From a virus, in the IMG/VR virus record IMGVR_UViG_3300046170_000175, positions 1-36,910 of that record: a stretch of DNA of 36,910 nt, one strand, 5' to 3'. Below, piece by piece: positions 15,026 through 23,253 of this stretch (the first letter of the stretch is position 1; each line of letters opens with the position of its first letter). Made by a program: the position numbers and the translations under genes. The notes below the pieces were generated by a model, which ran no database searches, was not told the DNA's origin, and saw only the letters and a program-made list of their open reading frames with translations.

Positions 15026-17118
15026 TAGGATTCTTCGATGTTCTGAGTTTGGATATTACCCATTTGTGCGGGAGAAGCACCCAAGCGTCCAATCTCAGCA
15101 TTCTGCTGTTGGACAACTTGTTGCTGATACTGGGCAGCGTAGTTCTGGATGTTAGCCACAAAGCCAGCATCATCTGCCATACGCTTCTGAATATCCTCCT
15201 GTTGGGTATACTCCTGTATGACCTGCATAGCAATCTGACCACCATTGGGTCTAGCACCCACAGGTATTCCTGCGTATATCTTAGTAAGGTCATCAGTAAC
15301 ATTCTTAACCATCTCCTCTTGTCCTTCACCTTGGGGCTGTATAATAACATCCGCAATGCTGGGGTCAATGGCGTTTGCAGCGAGTTGTTCGGCTGCCTGT
15401 AAATTAAATGTATTGTTTGGAGAGTTGCGAGCTAGCTCAAGAATCGCTGCGATTTTTGCCTTCATCATCTCTGGGTCTTGATTCTGAACATCGAACGAAA
15501 TGCACACATCGATTTCTTCGTCATCTGGAGAGCGATAGATAACCATCTCGTTGGGGTATCCAGTTACACGGAAGAACTTCTCATCTGGCCCAAATACCAA
15601 GAAAGCCTTGTAAGCTAACTTAAGGATGTCGGAGCAGTGTGTAAGGAACTTATCAATAAAGAACTGTTGGCGTTGTGCCGACATTTGGCTACCCTCGTTG
15701 AGTCCAACCAAGTCCATTGCTTCCTGTTGGACATACTTCTCTAGCTGGCTAGCAGCACCAGAGGTGTTTGGAACATTCATGAACTCAAACTTCTCATTGG
15801 CACGAACACCAATCCAAGCACCAGCACCCATCTGCACAGGCGGGCGACCCACTGGGTGAAGAAGCGGGGGTGCAACAGCGAGAGCCATTTGGTCACTCCA
15901 TCCGTCACGCAGTGTTTTCATTTGCTTTTGTGGGCCTCGGAGCAGATCGCCAAAGGTATTTACATCGTAAATGCGTTTACCAGCGTTGCTCAAGCGTGTG
16001 AGAACAAAGGGATAACGGTCGTATCCAGAGAGCAGTTCATTGCTTAGGTATCCAGAGGTAAGTCTTGGATTCCAGACTGTTAGGTAAATTCCTTCTGAGT
16101 TACTCTTCTCGTCAATGAGTCTGCGGTATGTGTAAACAACCTCAATCAAATCCTTGGAGTCCACCATTCCATTCATACCATAGGTTGATCCACCTCTGGC
16201 TTGTGAGGAACGCAGTGAGCTATAGGTCGTCTGGTTCATTCCAGAATAATCAAAGCCACGATAGTGTTCGATTAACTCCTCTGCAATCTCCTTGTCCCAT
16301 CCCTTGGTTTCTACACAGTTCTCAATCTCTTGGGGAGTAAGGAACGCTCGCATATGAACACGGGGTGAACGCTGGATGTCGGTAACATACGATGGGATAA
16401 CAATGTCAATATCGGAGAACTTGGTCTCAACGAAGGGACGAGAAATATCTTTCTTTGCTACTGGAATCTTTGCAACACCGAAGTCACGGAGTTCTTTGAG
16501 TGCCTTCTTCGCCTTGGGTATATCAATGTAATCAAACATATCAGTCATCATGGCGATAGTCTCGTCATCACGACTTTCATCCGCAAGTAGCTCGTAGAGT
16601 TCGGGGGCTGCTTCAGAAATCAAATTCAAGTCGAACTCCTCATCGTGAGTTCTGGACTTCATTTCCCAATCTACATAGGTAATTGCTATTCCCTTTTCCA
16701 GCAGGTTGTTAGCTGCCGTTTCACACTCATTTCGGAAATCACGAATATATGTCTTTTGCATATATTTCAAAAACGAAGATATAACCCCAGCTTTCTTAAC
16801 ATCCGATGATTCCTGTGGATACGCACGAATATTAGCCCTGCTTAGGGCATTCATCATTAGCCCAACATATGTAGTAATACATTGCTCAATGAGCCTTACT
16901 TCTGTGTCCGATGCACCATCCCACGGAAACGCTTCGTCTCCAGACTTGGTTAGCTGGCTGTTCTTGCCCAGCCATTCCGCATTTCGGTTTTGGTAACTGT
17001 CCTCGCACTGAGATACATACGCAGTCAAGTCGGTGACATCCGAATCATAGTCACGCTTGAGTTCGTTTATATCGGGCTGAGAGGTTACATAATAGGCTTC
17101 TAGCTCTTTATCGTCCAT
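15025..17118 (-). CDS. portal protein, 697 aa
   Basis: Large late protein following the terminase genes, with the features of podovirus-type portal proteins: an acidic N-terminus, a central mixed alpha/beta body (for example AFPWDGASDTEVRL near residue 65 and DRYPFVLTRLSNAGKRIYDVN near 370), and a Gln-rich helical C-terminus (QYQQQVVQQQNAEIGRLG). Length is in the usual 550-750 range. The portal forms the ring through which DNA is packaged and ejected. The -10-like box TGTTATAAT ends 9 bases before the ATG. Confidence 0.85.
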   Translation of the reverse strand: MDDKELEAYYVTSQPDINELKRDYDSDVTDLTAYVSQCEDSYQNRNAEWLGKNSQLTKSGDEAFPWDGASDTEVRLIEQCITTYVGLMMNALSRANIRAYPQESSDVKKAGVISSFLKYMQKTYIRDFRNECETAANNLLEKGIAITYVDWEMKSRTHDEEFDLNLISEAAPELYELLADESRDDETIAMMTDMFDYIDIPKAKKALKELRDFGVAKIPVAKKDISRPFVETKFSDIDIVIPSYVTDIQRSPRVHMRAFLTPQEIENCVETKGWDKEIAEELIEHYRGFDYSGMNQTTYSSLRSSQARGGSTYGMNGMVDSKDLIEVVYTYRRLIDEKSNSEGIYLTVWNPRLTSGYLSNELLSGYDRYPFVLTRLSNAGKRIYDVNTFGDLLRGPQKQMKTLRDGWSDQMALAVAPPLLHPVGRPPVQMGAGAWIGVRANEKFEFMNVPNTSGAASQLEKYVQQEAMDLVGLNEGSQMSAQRQQFFIDKFLTHCSDILKLAYKAFLVFGPDEKFFRVTGYPNEMVIYRSPDDEEIDVCISFDVQNQDPEMMKAKIAAILELARNSPNNTFNLQAAEQLAANAIDPSIADVIIQPQGEGQEEMVKNVTDDLTKIYAGIPVGARPNGGQIAMQVIQEYTQQEDIQKRMADDAGFVANIQNYAAQYQQQVVQQQNAEIGRLGASPAQMGNIQTQNIEES

Positions 17119-17127
17119 GGATTGAGA

Positions 17128-17136
17128 ATTATAACA
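17128..17136 (-). promoter_or_regulatory. extended -10 promoter element just before the portal gene
   Basis: The minus strand reads TGTTATAAT, preceded by GTG. The same 11-base string, TGTGTTATAAT, occurs at 32422-32432 on the plus strand before another gene. Nine bases separate it from the portal ATG, so the message leader would be only a few bases. No obvious -35. Confidence 0.45.
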
Positions 17137-17145
17137 CAGGGGTTT

Positions 17146-17382
17146 TTATTTTTTAAATCGAACTTTAATATTGTTCAAGAAGGTATTATACCATAGGTAA
17201 TCTCTACCGATCATGTCCAAGAAGTTGTCCAAGGGTATTTCGTCAATAAAGTTATTGTCCAACCTATGGAGCATCTCCCAGTCAACAAATGCGGAGGTAT
17301 GCCTAGCTATGAATTTTTTTAATTCTTTCTTGTCGGTCGAACTCTCGCTTGTATATGATTTCATGTCGATAGAACTTTTCAT
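17146..17382 (-). CDS. hypothetical protein, 78 aa
   Basis: No family recognised. The C-terminal part (LHRLDNNFIDEIPLDNFLDMIGRDYLWYN) looks like genuine protein sequence. The start is uncertain: the ATG at 17382 overlaps the HTH gene by 80 bases, which is long for this genome, so translation may start at 17364 or later, or the two frames may be one frame-split gene. It lies between the HTH protein and the portal. Confidence 0.5.
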   Translation of the reverse strand: MKSSIDMKSYTSESSTDKKELKKFIARHTSAFVDWEMLHRLDNNFIDEIPLDNFLDMIGRDYLWYNTFLNNIKVRFKK

Positions 17383-17725
17383 CGCCTTTTTCGATGACTT
17401 GAGCTTTGAATACTAGGGTTGGTCGAATGGCTGCCCTGTGGGTAGCTGGGATGGCTACACGCACCTTACGGACTGGCTTTTCTAGTAGTTTACAATAGTA
17501 AAAGTTGTCGTTGGGAGTGGGTGACAGTGCTTGAACCCGAACAAACTTGGGCTTTAGGATGCCGTCATCTTGATCCTCGTAGTGTTCATCGATCTTGCGA
17601 ACACAGCTGGGTAGTATTTCTCTTGTCTGGGGATCGTATTGATCACTAGTGCAGACTTTTTTGCGGATTTTGCCAATTTGAGTGGGCGTTACTCCGTATT
17701 TATCGGCTAGTTCTTTTGCTTTCAT
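17303..17725 (-). CDS. helix-turn-helix protein, 140 aa
   Basis: The N-terminus, KAKELADKYGVTPTQIGKIRKKV, is a convincing helix-turn-helix. The remainder is predicted beta-rich (NDNFYYCKLLEKPVRKVRVAIP). It starts exactly at the end of the large terminase gene (shared base 17725). A DNA-binding accessory in packaging or a late regulator are both possible; a small-terminase candidate with a better position lies at 19704-20285. Confidence 0.65.
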   Translation of the reverse strand: MKAKELADKYGVTPTQIGKIRKKVCTSDQYDPQTREILPSCVRKIDEHYEDQDDGILKPKFVRVQALSPTPNDNFYYCKLLEKPVRKVRVAIPATHRAAIRPTLVFKAQVIEKGDEKFYRHEIIYKREFDRQERIKKIHS

Positions 17726-19209
17726 TAGTATCCTCCTGTTAAACGAACCTGCTCAAAGTCAGTATCCGTGTAATGAATTGGCCCATCGCCACCATTTGCC
17801 ATTCGCAAATAGCGGATCAAGTCAAAGAAGTCCTTGAGGGCTTCATCGGACTTGCCTTGGGCATTGTAGTTAATGAGGCTGTCGATTAGGTTTTCGCAGT
17901 CCTCGTGAATAAAGCATTTGGGCTTGTTGGCTTCGTCCAGTTCGTAGTTCGGGTTGTAGGCAAACCACTCGTCCAGTGCCTGTATCCCTATGGATTCCTG
18001 TCTTCCGTCCGAGGGGACGAAATCAAAGCCATACTCCGAGAAGGACGCAAAGAGGTCTAGGTTGTTCTCGTTTTCCCTAGCGAAGTATCTTGAGTCCCCT
18101 ATGCGTTCAAACACCTCTATGCCCATTTCTTCCTCGATCTCCTCAAAGAGTGAACAATAACCCTGTATGTCGTAGCCTATCTTTTTGGCTGCTGGGCCAT
18201 ATTTCCATTTCTCCCCGAACAATGCCCACTCCCCGTAGCTAGCCCTATCTGGCCACTCCCTAGTAATATAAACATCTCCGAGTTCGTTTACGGCTGCCCA
18301 CAATGAACAGAAGTTGCGGTTACCAGCGGGGTCAACCACTTGGTAGTGCGTAAAATCCTCGCCTGTAACATCTGGGAAATACATGGCATTGGAGTTTTCT
18401 TCTTCGCCAAGAACTTGAACCTCAGTGGAGAAAAGGGGTAGGAGTGAGGTGATACTCTTGACTGGTATTCCGTATGCACGAACCATGATCTCCTCGTCTG
18501 GGCGACCCTGTAAGTCCTTCTTGATACGCTCATAGCCACCGAAGGGGTTCTCATCGGAGTGCAGGTATACTACCTGTGCATCCCGCTGGGGCGAATACTG
18601 AACAATGGGGACTTCCCTGTTGTCCAAGAGTTCTGCGGGTTTTGTTTGCAGGGTTCGGGCATTCTTCTGGTATTCAGCCACGAAGGGCGTAAATCCATCG
18701 ATGGGCGTGAATCCCAAAAGCATCTTGGAATTTCTGGTAGCCAAGCGGAAGCGTAGGGTATTGACGAGTGCGGAATCCCCTAGATACTCATCCAGCCAAG
18801 AACCGATGTTTAGCTCTGGGTCTCCCTTGAAGCCGAACTCAAAACCCTCAAGGATGGTCTGGTTGTTGGAGAACTGCGTATAGGTCTTGAAGTCCACACG
18901 AGTCCTAGTGTCTGGGAAGATGAACGATGAGCCAGTGAATCCATTCTGCATAGAGAAGTTGATGTATCCCTCTATGCTCTTGGTCTTCTTCTTGAACTCC
19001 TTGGGCATCATCTCCCAGATTGCTGCCTGCTGAACCTTTACCGAGGTATCCGCATTTTGGCTGAAGCAAACGATGTGTCCGTCTGTGTTCTGGGTTACTG
19101 CCTGCATAACGAGCTTGGCACACCCAGTAGTTTTTCCCGATCTGTTACCCCCCAATGCTAGGACTTCGTTATATGCACAGAGTGCCTCACGAATTCGTTC
19201 CCCACCCAT
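17725..19209 (-). CDS. terL: terminase large subunit, main part (frame-split)
   Basis: ATPase and nuclease of the DNA packaging motor. Walker A is GGNRSGKTT at residues 20-28. A Walker B-like IGSWLDEYL follows near residue 135, and the nuclease domain begins near VVDPAGNRNF (about residue 290). The ATG at 19209 sits only 19 codons before Walker A, too close for a complete protein. The missing N-terminus is in the overlapping 62-residue frame. Removing one base from the CCCC run (plus strand, 19200-19203) gives HGFDLDGW-ERIREAL and a 549-residue protein, normal for the family. Confidence 0.85.
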   Translation of the reverse strand: MGGERIREALCAYNEVLALGGNRSGKTTGCAKLVMQAVTQNTDGHIVCFSQNADTSVKVQQAAIWEMMPKEFKKKTKSIEGYINFSMQNGFTGSSFIFPDTRTRVDFKTYTQFSNNQTILEGFEFGFKGDPELNIGSWLDEYLGDSALVNTLRFRLATRNSKMLLGFTPIDGFTPFVAEYQKNARTLQTKPAELLDNREVPIVQYSPQRDAQVVYLHSDENPFGGYERIKKDLQGRPDEEIMVRAYGIPVKSITSLLPLFSTEVQVLGEEENSNAMYFPDVTGEDFTHYQVVDPAGNRNFCSLWAAVNELGDVYITREWPDRASYGEWALFGEKWKYGPAAKKIGYDIQGYCSLFEEIEEEMGIEVFERIGDSRYFARENENNLDLFASFSEYGFDFVPSDGRQESIGIQALDEWFAYNPNYELDEANKPKCFIHEDCENLIDSLINYNAQGKSDEALKDFFDLIRYLRMANGGDGPIHYTDTDFEQVRLTGGY

Positions 19210-19375
19210 CTAGGTCAAAGCCGTGACGCAGGGGGTCTTCTTGGGATGACCTTATTAGCCCCTCACGCACCCTGTGAAGCTCTTTTAGAGCGTGGGGGTC
19301 ACTCTCCCCTAGGAGGACGATCTCCTCGTCCGTGGGGGCATCTAGGAGTGGGTGCGGTGTGAACTTTAGTTCCAT
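19187..19375 (-). CDS. terL: terminase large subunit, N-terminal 56-62 residues (frame-split)
   Basis: Reads MELKFTPHPLLDAP ... SSQEDPLRHGFDLDGW, the expected lead-in to a phage large terminase (DPLRHGFELP.W type) just before GGNRSGKT. The frame then ends at 19187 because of one extra G on the minus strand. It overlaps the 42-residue gene by TAATG. Treat it with the 17725-19209 entry as one gene. Confidence 0.75.
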   Translation of the reverse strand: MELKFTPHPLLDAPTDEEIVLLGESDPHALKELHRVREGLIRSSQEDPLRHGFDLDGWGTNS

Positions 19376-19503
19376 TATACTTTCTTGCCGTTGATGCGAA
19401 CCTTTACATTGGACTTCTTTCCCTTAGTCCAGTCGATTGCATCGTAGTTCTTGGATTGCTTCTCTTGATTGTGTCCCTTTCGGGGTGAGCTTCCTTTACC
19501 CAT
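19375..19503 (-). CDS. 42-aa basic protein
   Basis: Frame from ATG 19503 to TAA 19375, reading MGKGSSPRKGHNQEK and ending KKSNVKVRINGKKV. Overlaps at both ends (TATGGGTAA upstream, TAATG downstream) place it firmly in the packaging operon between the acidic 71-residue gene and terminase. Function unknown. Confidence 0.55.
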   Translation of the reverse strand: MGKGSSPRKGHNQEKQSKNYDAIDWTKGKKSNVKVRINGKKV

Positions 19504-19711
19504 AATCTTCCTCCTCTTCTTCTTCATCCCAGATGACCTCAACATTGTCGTCTCTGAAATCCAAGGATGCCTCCTTGATTAGCATCCTCCCCACGGATAC
19601 ACTCGTGTAGTCCGACTGAACCTCGCCCTCTTGATCCAATACTACAATTAGATAGTTTGGATAGTGTTCACCAATGATTTCTTTTAGCTTGGCTCTGGTC
19701 TCCTCATCCAT
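19496..19711 (-). CDS. acidic protein, 71 aa
   Basis: Ends in a run of Glu/Asp (EVIWDEEEEEEDYG). The N-terminal part (KLKEIIGEHYPNYLIVVLDQEGEVQSDY) looks like a small alpha/beta fold. No family recognised. It overlaps the small terminase gene by 8 bases and may be a small accessory of the packaging module. Confidence 0.6.
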   Translation of the reverse strand: MDEETRAKLKEIIGEHYPNYLIVVLDQEGEVQSDYTSVSVGRMLIKEASLDFRDDNVEVIWDEEEEEEDYG

Positions 19712-20285
19712 TGTCCGTCTCCTTCACAATCTCTGCCTCAATGGACTCACTTTTTATTTTCTCCAATCTAGCCCTAGCAGCGGAGAGGGTTTCATTGAAG
19801 TCCTCCACCGTGTAGTTATTGTTGATGTCCACCACTTGGGATGCCTCGCCCCTAGCGGTCATTGCTTGACGCTGGGAGTTTGCTTTAGCAATGGATATTT
19901 CCTTTAGGTCTCTGAACTCTGGCTCATAGCCACCCTCTAGTTTCAGCCTAAGGGCATCAATCATATCCTCCTCTAGGGATTCTAAGTTGATGTAACTCCT
20001 AGCAGCCAACTGCCCACCAAGCTCACGAAAGCTATTGGTGTGGTCTGCGTAGTCCGACAGAACCTGCACTACGGTGCTTCGGGACATCCCATGCCTGCGG
20101 ATCATGTTCGTCTGCGAACAGCCCAGTGCGTGTAGATACAGTATCTTTGCAACCTTCTCTGGGTTGTGCCTACTTAGACTCTTTGTCTGACTGGCTTCCT
20201 TGGTGCGTTGTATCTCCACAATGGCACTGGAGATACTCTGCATCAACTCATCCTTTTCCTCTTGATTTTCTTGACCCTTTTGCAT
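19704..20285 (-). CDS. terS: putative terminase small subunit, 193 aa
   Basis: Residues about 40-80 contain a helix-turn-helix (VAKILYLHALGCSQTNMIRRHGMSRSTVVQVLSDYA). A central helical oligomerisation-type region and an acidic C-terminal tail follow. This domain order and its place as the first gene of the packaging operon fit a small terminase, which recognises phage DNA for packaging. It is the first gene behind the late promoter region at 20326-20347. No Shine-Dalgarno is visible before the ATG. Confidence 0.65.
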   Translation of the reverse strand: MQKGQENQEEKDELMQSISSAIVEIQRTKEASQTKSLSRHNPEKVAKILYLHALGCSQTNMIRRHGMSRSTVVQVLSDYADHTNSFRELGGQLAARSYINLESLEEDMIDALRLKLEGGYEPEFRDLKEISIAKANSQRQAMTARGEASQVVDINNNYTVEDFNETLSAARARLEKIKSESIEAEIVKETDNG

Positions 20286-20306
20286 TTTTGCGAAATGGAG
20301 TTAGCA

Positions 20307-20318
20307 GTTTTGCAAAAC
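20307..20318. promoter_or_regulatory. 12-bp palindrome GTTTTGCAAAAC, candidate operator
   Basis: Perfect palindrome lying between the late -10 boxes and the small terminase gene, about where transcription would start. Its core, TTTGCAAA, occurs twice in the 16-bp palindrome at 25206-25221 before the early RNA/operon. One regulator could therefore act at both transcription units. Confidence 0.4.
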
Positions 20319-20325
20319 CTATACC

Positions 20326-20347
20326 ATTATACAAATTATACATTATA
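20326..20347 (-). promoter_or_regulatory. late (leftward) promoter region with three TATAAT boxes
   Basis: The minus strand contains TATAAT at 20347-20342, 20340-20335 and 20331-20326 in an AT-rich stretch upstream of the first packaging gene. No good -35 can be assigned. It is the most likely origin of the long leftward late transcript. Confidence 0.5.
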
Positions 20348-20577
20348 TTAAGTATATAGCACTTCACTGCGTATTTGGTGCGAATCCACCTTGGACTGTA
20401 ATCTGATTTCCTCATAGCTCTGCCGATAACCCTCTTTTGAAGTATTCTGGGACACTTGTCAATACCTAAATCCCAATGAGTTGTGGATTTTTTTAAGGGG
20501 TGTATTATATATATGATTTAAATTTGAAATTTGTTTTGTTTGATCCCCCTCCCCCCGTAATGTTTCCTGTTTGACGC

Positions 20578-20607
20578 AAGTCGTTGAGCATCAGCATACT
20601 ATGGACA
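20578..20607 (+). repeat. direct repeat copy 1: AAGTCGTTGA-N8-ATACTATGGACA
   Basis: The two-part motif recurs at 20785-20812 with a 6-base spacer. The 12-base part ATACTATGGACA recurs a third time at 25152-25163, beyond the far end of the ATPase/VWA cassette. Confidence 0.6.
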
Positions 20608-20613
20608 TTGCAG

Positions 20614-20633
20614 ATGCGAGCTAATGCGAGCTA
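20614..20633 (+). repeat. tandem 10-bp repeat (ATGCGAGCTA)x2
   Basis: Two perfect adjacent copies, followed by a third partial ATGC. It lies 7 bases after repeat copy 1. Confidence 0.55.
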
Positions 20634-20784
20634 ATGCACTGCCAGCCCAGTGTTTATGCGGTATCATGAGTGATATTTATTGCAGACAGCAGTGAAATGT
20701 ATGCCAGCCACATCTATTTACTGGGTGCAGTTTGAGTGCAAAAAACATTCCAACATGGTCATTACAGTGCTATCCCTGTTTCGT

Positions 20785-20812
20785 AAGTCGTTGATAGCCA
20801 ATACTATGGACA
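20785..20812 (+). repeat. direct repeat copy 2: AAGTCGTTGA-N6-ATACTATGGACA
   Basis: Second copy, about 205 bases after copy 1. A CCTGTTT element also precedes both copies, so similarity extends over roughly 40 bases. Confidence 0.6.
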
Positions 20813-21283
20813 ACTGGAGGTGGATTCCATATGGTGAAAGAAAAGCTTGCCATGCGGTCATGATAGTCTAGACTGGAGTCTGTTCTTTATTAAGGATGCT
20901 ACCCATCTGGGATGCATCCACCACAGTCAGTCAGCGATCATGCTGGAGTGATGCTTCCGATTTCGACATGGAGAAATGCGGATGATTCACCCAGCTAGCT
21001 GAAAGACCAATGTGGATCAGTCAGCCACCACCATGCTGTTGCAGTTAGCCACCCGATCGTCTTTGACCACTACCAGTGCGAGACCCAATGGGTGCGAGTG
21101 TTGAATCCTAAGTGAGCAGTCTAGCAGAGTATGCCATGACCACTGCGAGCCAAGATGGTGGATGCACTGAGCTGGTGTTGGAATCCAGCAAAGAGGTCGA
21201 AACGCATGAATGCGTCTGGTGCTATCTGCATCACTGATGAGACCATCAGCAATCAAACCAAATACAAAAAACCAAATACAGAT

Positions 21284-21913
21284 ATGAAAAACAATAACGA
21301 TATACTCAAAGCTTACCTTCGCAATCTTGACCAGTCTACGCTGGATGCCATTGGCGTAGATCGCAGTAAGCTCCGCAGTGCCAGCCAGCCAAAGCTTCAG
21401 CAGTGGGTGGAGGAAGCTGGTGGCGATCCAGATCAAGTGATCGCAGACTACCAGCGAGCTAATGCAGTGGACGAGGATGCCAAGATGAAAGCACTGAAGG
21501 AATTACTGGGTGGTGGGTCAATCGATCCAGACCAAGTGCGAGACATTGTGGACGATGTGGTCAGCACTGACATCAAGCCAATGATCGATGACATGAATGA
21601 GCGGATGGAATCAGTGACAGATGTGCAAGACACACTGCAGGAAATCGCTGACTGCATGAAGGGTCAAACCAACAGCAGACTGCCAGTGGCAACTGCCATC
21701 GCAAGTGGCAAGAATCCAATCCTCGAAGTGATCGCACCCTTCTATGTGGCTGGGTCAGCCAATCCAACCAAGCTGGTTGTCTCAGCACCACCATCCTACG
21801 GCAAATCCTACAGTGTGGGTCTGCTAGGCAGATCATACGACACATTCATCACCCATGGTTGCAGTGGCGATATGGACGAATGGAGCATGCTTCTAGGGTG
21901 GATGCACTCCTAG
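21284..21913 (+). CDS. MoxR/CobS-type AAA+ ATPase, N-terminal part (frame-split)
   Basis: The start at ATG 21284 follows an A-rich leader (two ACCAAATA elements). An upstream in-frame start at 21155 is less likely. A charged helical N-terminus leads to a Walker A-like APPSYGKSYS (about residues 168-177). The frame runs on to SGDMDEWSMLLG and then ends at TAG 21911. The expected continuation (GGFITVDGKL, Walker B, sensor 1) is in the +1 frame. Removing one G at 21896-21898 restores a 425-residue protein. MoxR/CobS ATPases act with VWA-domain partners, and such a partner is the next gene. Confidence 0.7.
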   Translation: MKNNNDILKAYLRNLDQSTLDAIGVDRSKLRSASQPKLQQWVEEAGGDPDQVIADYQRANAVDEDAKMKALKELLGGGSIDPDQVRDIVDDVVSTDIKPMIDDMNERMESVTDVQDTLQEIADCMKGQTNSRLPVATAIASGKNPILEVIAPFYVAGSANPTKLVVSAPPSYGKSYSVGLLGRSYDTFITHGCSGDMDEWSMLLGWMHS

Positions 21914-21935
21914 AAAAGAGGGTGGATTCATCACA

Positions 21936-22562
21936 GTGGATGGCAAGCTGACTGAAGCAGTGCGGAGTGCCAGTGAAGGCAACAGCACCCTATTCTTCAT
22001 GGATGAGGTCTTCAGAATGTCACCCACCACAATGGAAGCCATGCTCGCATTCCTCGCACCTCAGAAGGATGCCAGTGGCGAGCTAGTCTATGAGCTGACC
22101 ACCAAGCAAAACGATGGTGGCATACTTGAGACACTGACATGCAAGGCGGACAAGTTGCACATCATCTGTGCTACCAATCTGTGCGAGGTCACTCCACCAG
22201 AGGCATTCATGGATCGCTTCCTGTTCAAGCACATCCGCTACCAAGACACGATGGTTGCCAACATCAGTGAGAGTGTTGCAGACTATTATGGCATCAGCGA
22301 TTCAGATCAGCTAGCTGGTCGATTCGCCATGGCGATGGGTCTGTCTCGCAAGATGTTTGGCGAAGGTCAGATTCAGAAGCCACTGAGCATTCGTGATCTG
22401 GAGCGTGCTTGCACCCATGCAAGTGGCACTACGCCAGCAGAGGTGGTCGACTGGATGATCACCAATGGCATGGACGCACTGCTCATGTGGAATTCTGACA
22501 CTGGGGACATCATCGCAGACAGTGAGCAGGGTGTTAAAGACATCGCAGACATGCTCAAGTAA
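21936..22562 (+). CDS. MoxR/CobS-type AAA+ ATPase, C-terminal part (frame-split)
   Basis: Coordinates run from a GTG, but family-like sequence in this frame begins about 21900 (GGCTPRKEGGFIT). It carries Walker B (LFFMDEVFR), sensor 1 (HIICATN) and an arginine-finger segment (FMDRFLFKHIRY), followed by the helical lid. These are the remaining parts of the AAA+ domain whose Walker A is in the preceding frame, so the two entries are one gene. The stop is followed by a 34-base A-rich leader and the VWA gene. Confidence 0.7.
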   Translation: MDGKLTEAVRSASEGNSTLFFMDEVFRMSPTTMEAMLAFLAPQKDASGELVYELTTKQNDGGILETLTCKADKLHIICATNLCEVTPPEAFMDRFLFKHIRYQDTMVANISESVADYYGISDSDQLAGRFAMAMGLSRKMFGEGQIQKPLSIRDLERACTHASGTTPAEVVDWMITNGMDALLMWNSDTGDIIADSEQGVKDIADMLK

Positions 22563-22596
22563 ATCATCAAACCAAATCATCAAACCAAATAGAAAA

Positions 22597-23253
22597 ATGA
22601 CTAAACACACATTACATCAAACAATCCTCAAGGCATTCCGAAATGCCAATCGAAACATCACAGGCAGACAGAAGGGTGGCGTGATCACTCGCATGGTCAA
22701 AGACACTGGAGCTGGCTGTGATTGGGAAATCGATCCATCAGTGCCAACAGCGTGCTGGTCATGGAATGGTGCTGGTCACCAGATCAAGTGCGGTCTCAAA
22801 CTCCATGAGATTTGCAACTCAAGCACTCGCACCAGCGAAGCCAAGATGAAGCGATTCGCAGAAGCAGTGATCAGACATGAGACCGAGCATGGTCGCCAGA
22901 GTGATCGCACCAATGCGGTGGGTGATGCCTGCCAGACTGCTGGCGTTCCATTCAGACTGTGGAATCTATTCGAAGATTGCAGAATCGAATACAACAGTGC
23001 CATCAGATCAAATGGCGATGGTGCATTCCGATGGGTCAACTTCCAAGATGTGGACGATGTCTATTCCATGGCATCATCACTCTCTGGGCAACCAAGACGA
23101 ATGAAGCTGGCATCAAAAAGCAACCCAGTGCATCAGTGCCAAAGTGGTCTGGTGCGGATGAGATGCTTTACCAAGGCAAGAGTAAAAAGACCAGACTCAT
23201 CGTGCTGGAATTCTATCGCAGAGCGATTGCCTGTGCTACATCATTGCAGTTGA
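22597..23253 (+). CDS. zincin-plus-VWA (CobT-like) protein, N-terminal part (frame-split)
   Basis: From ATG 22597 the protein has a metallopeptidase-like site, HETEH (about residues 92-96, VIRHETEHGRQSD), and then LFEDCRIEY, where the Glu would be the third zinc ligand. This is the pattern in VWA-linked, CobT-like zincins. Real sequence in this frame ends near YSMASSLSG (about 23090); the remainder to 23253 is out-of-frame shadow. Adding one G to the GGG at 23086-23089 carries it into the next frame. Confidence 0.65.
   Translation: MTKHTLHQTILKAFRNANRNITGRQKGGVITRMVKDTGAGCDWEIDPSVPTACWSWNGAGHQIKCGLKLHEICNSSTRTSEAKMKRFAEAVIRHETEHGRQSDRTNAVGDACQTAGVPFRLWNLFEDCRIEYNSAIRSNGDGAFRWVNFQDVDDVYSMASSLSGQPRRMKLASKSNPVHQCQSGLVRMRCFTKARVKRPDSSCWNSIAERLPVLHHCS

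Larger units (their letters stand above)
20348..21283. other. gene-free intergenic kilobase, possible origin/control region
   Basis: No convincing coding frame on either strand. Seen: a DnaA-box-like TGTGGATTT near 20483 followed by an AT-rich stretch (20497-20540) and a C-rich stretch (20545-20556); two imperfect direct repeats ending in ATACTATGGACA; a 10-bp tandem repeat at 20614-20633; and, from about 20580, a shift to the GATC/CAGTG-rich composition of the following cassette. A divergent control region and replication origin are plausible. Another possibility is a decayed coding sequence. Confidence 0.45.

Noticed and set aside
20680-20871. 63-aa plus-strand frame in the gene-free region
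   Set aside because: No ribosome-binding site, no leader of the local type and no protein-like pattern; it also runs through a direct repeat copy.
21017-21436. 139-aa minus-strand frame over the intergenic region and AAA+ start
   Set aside because: It overlaps the better supported ATPase frame on the other strand, has no family resemblance and no leader.
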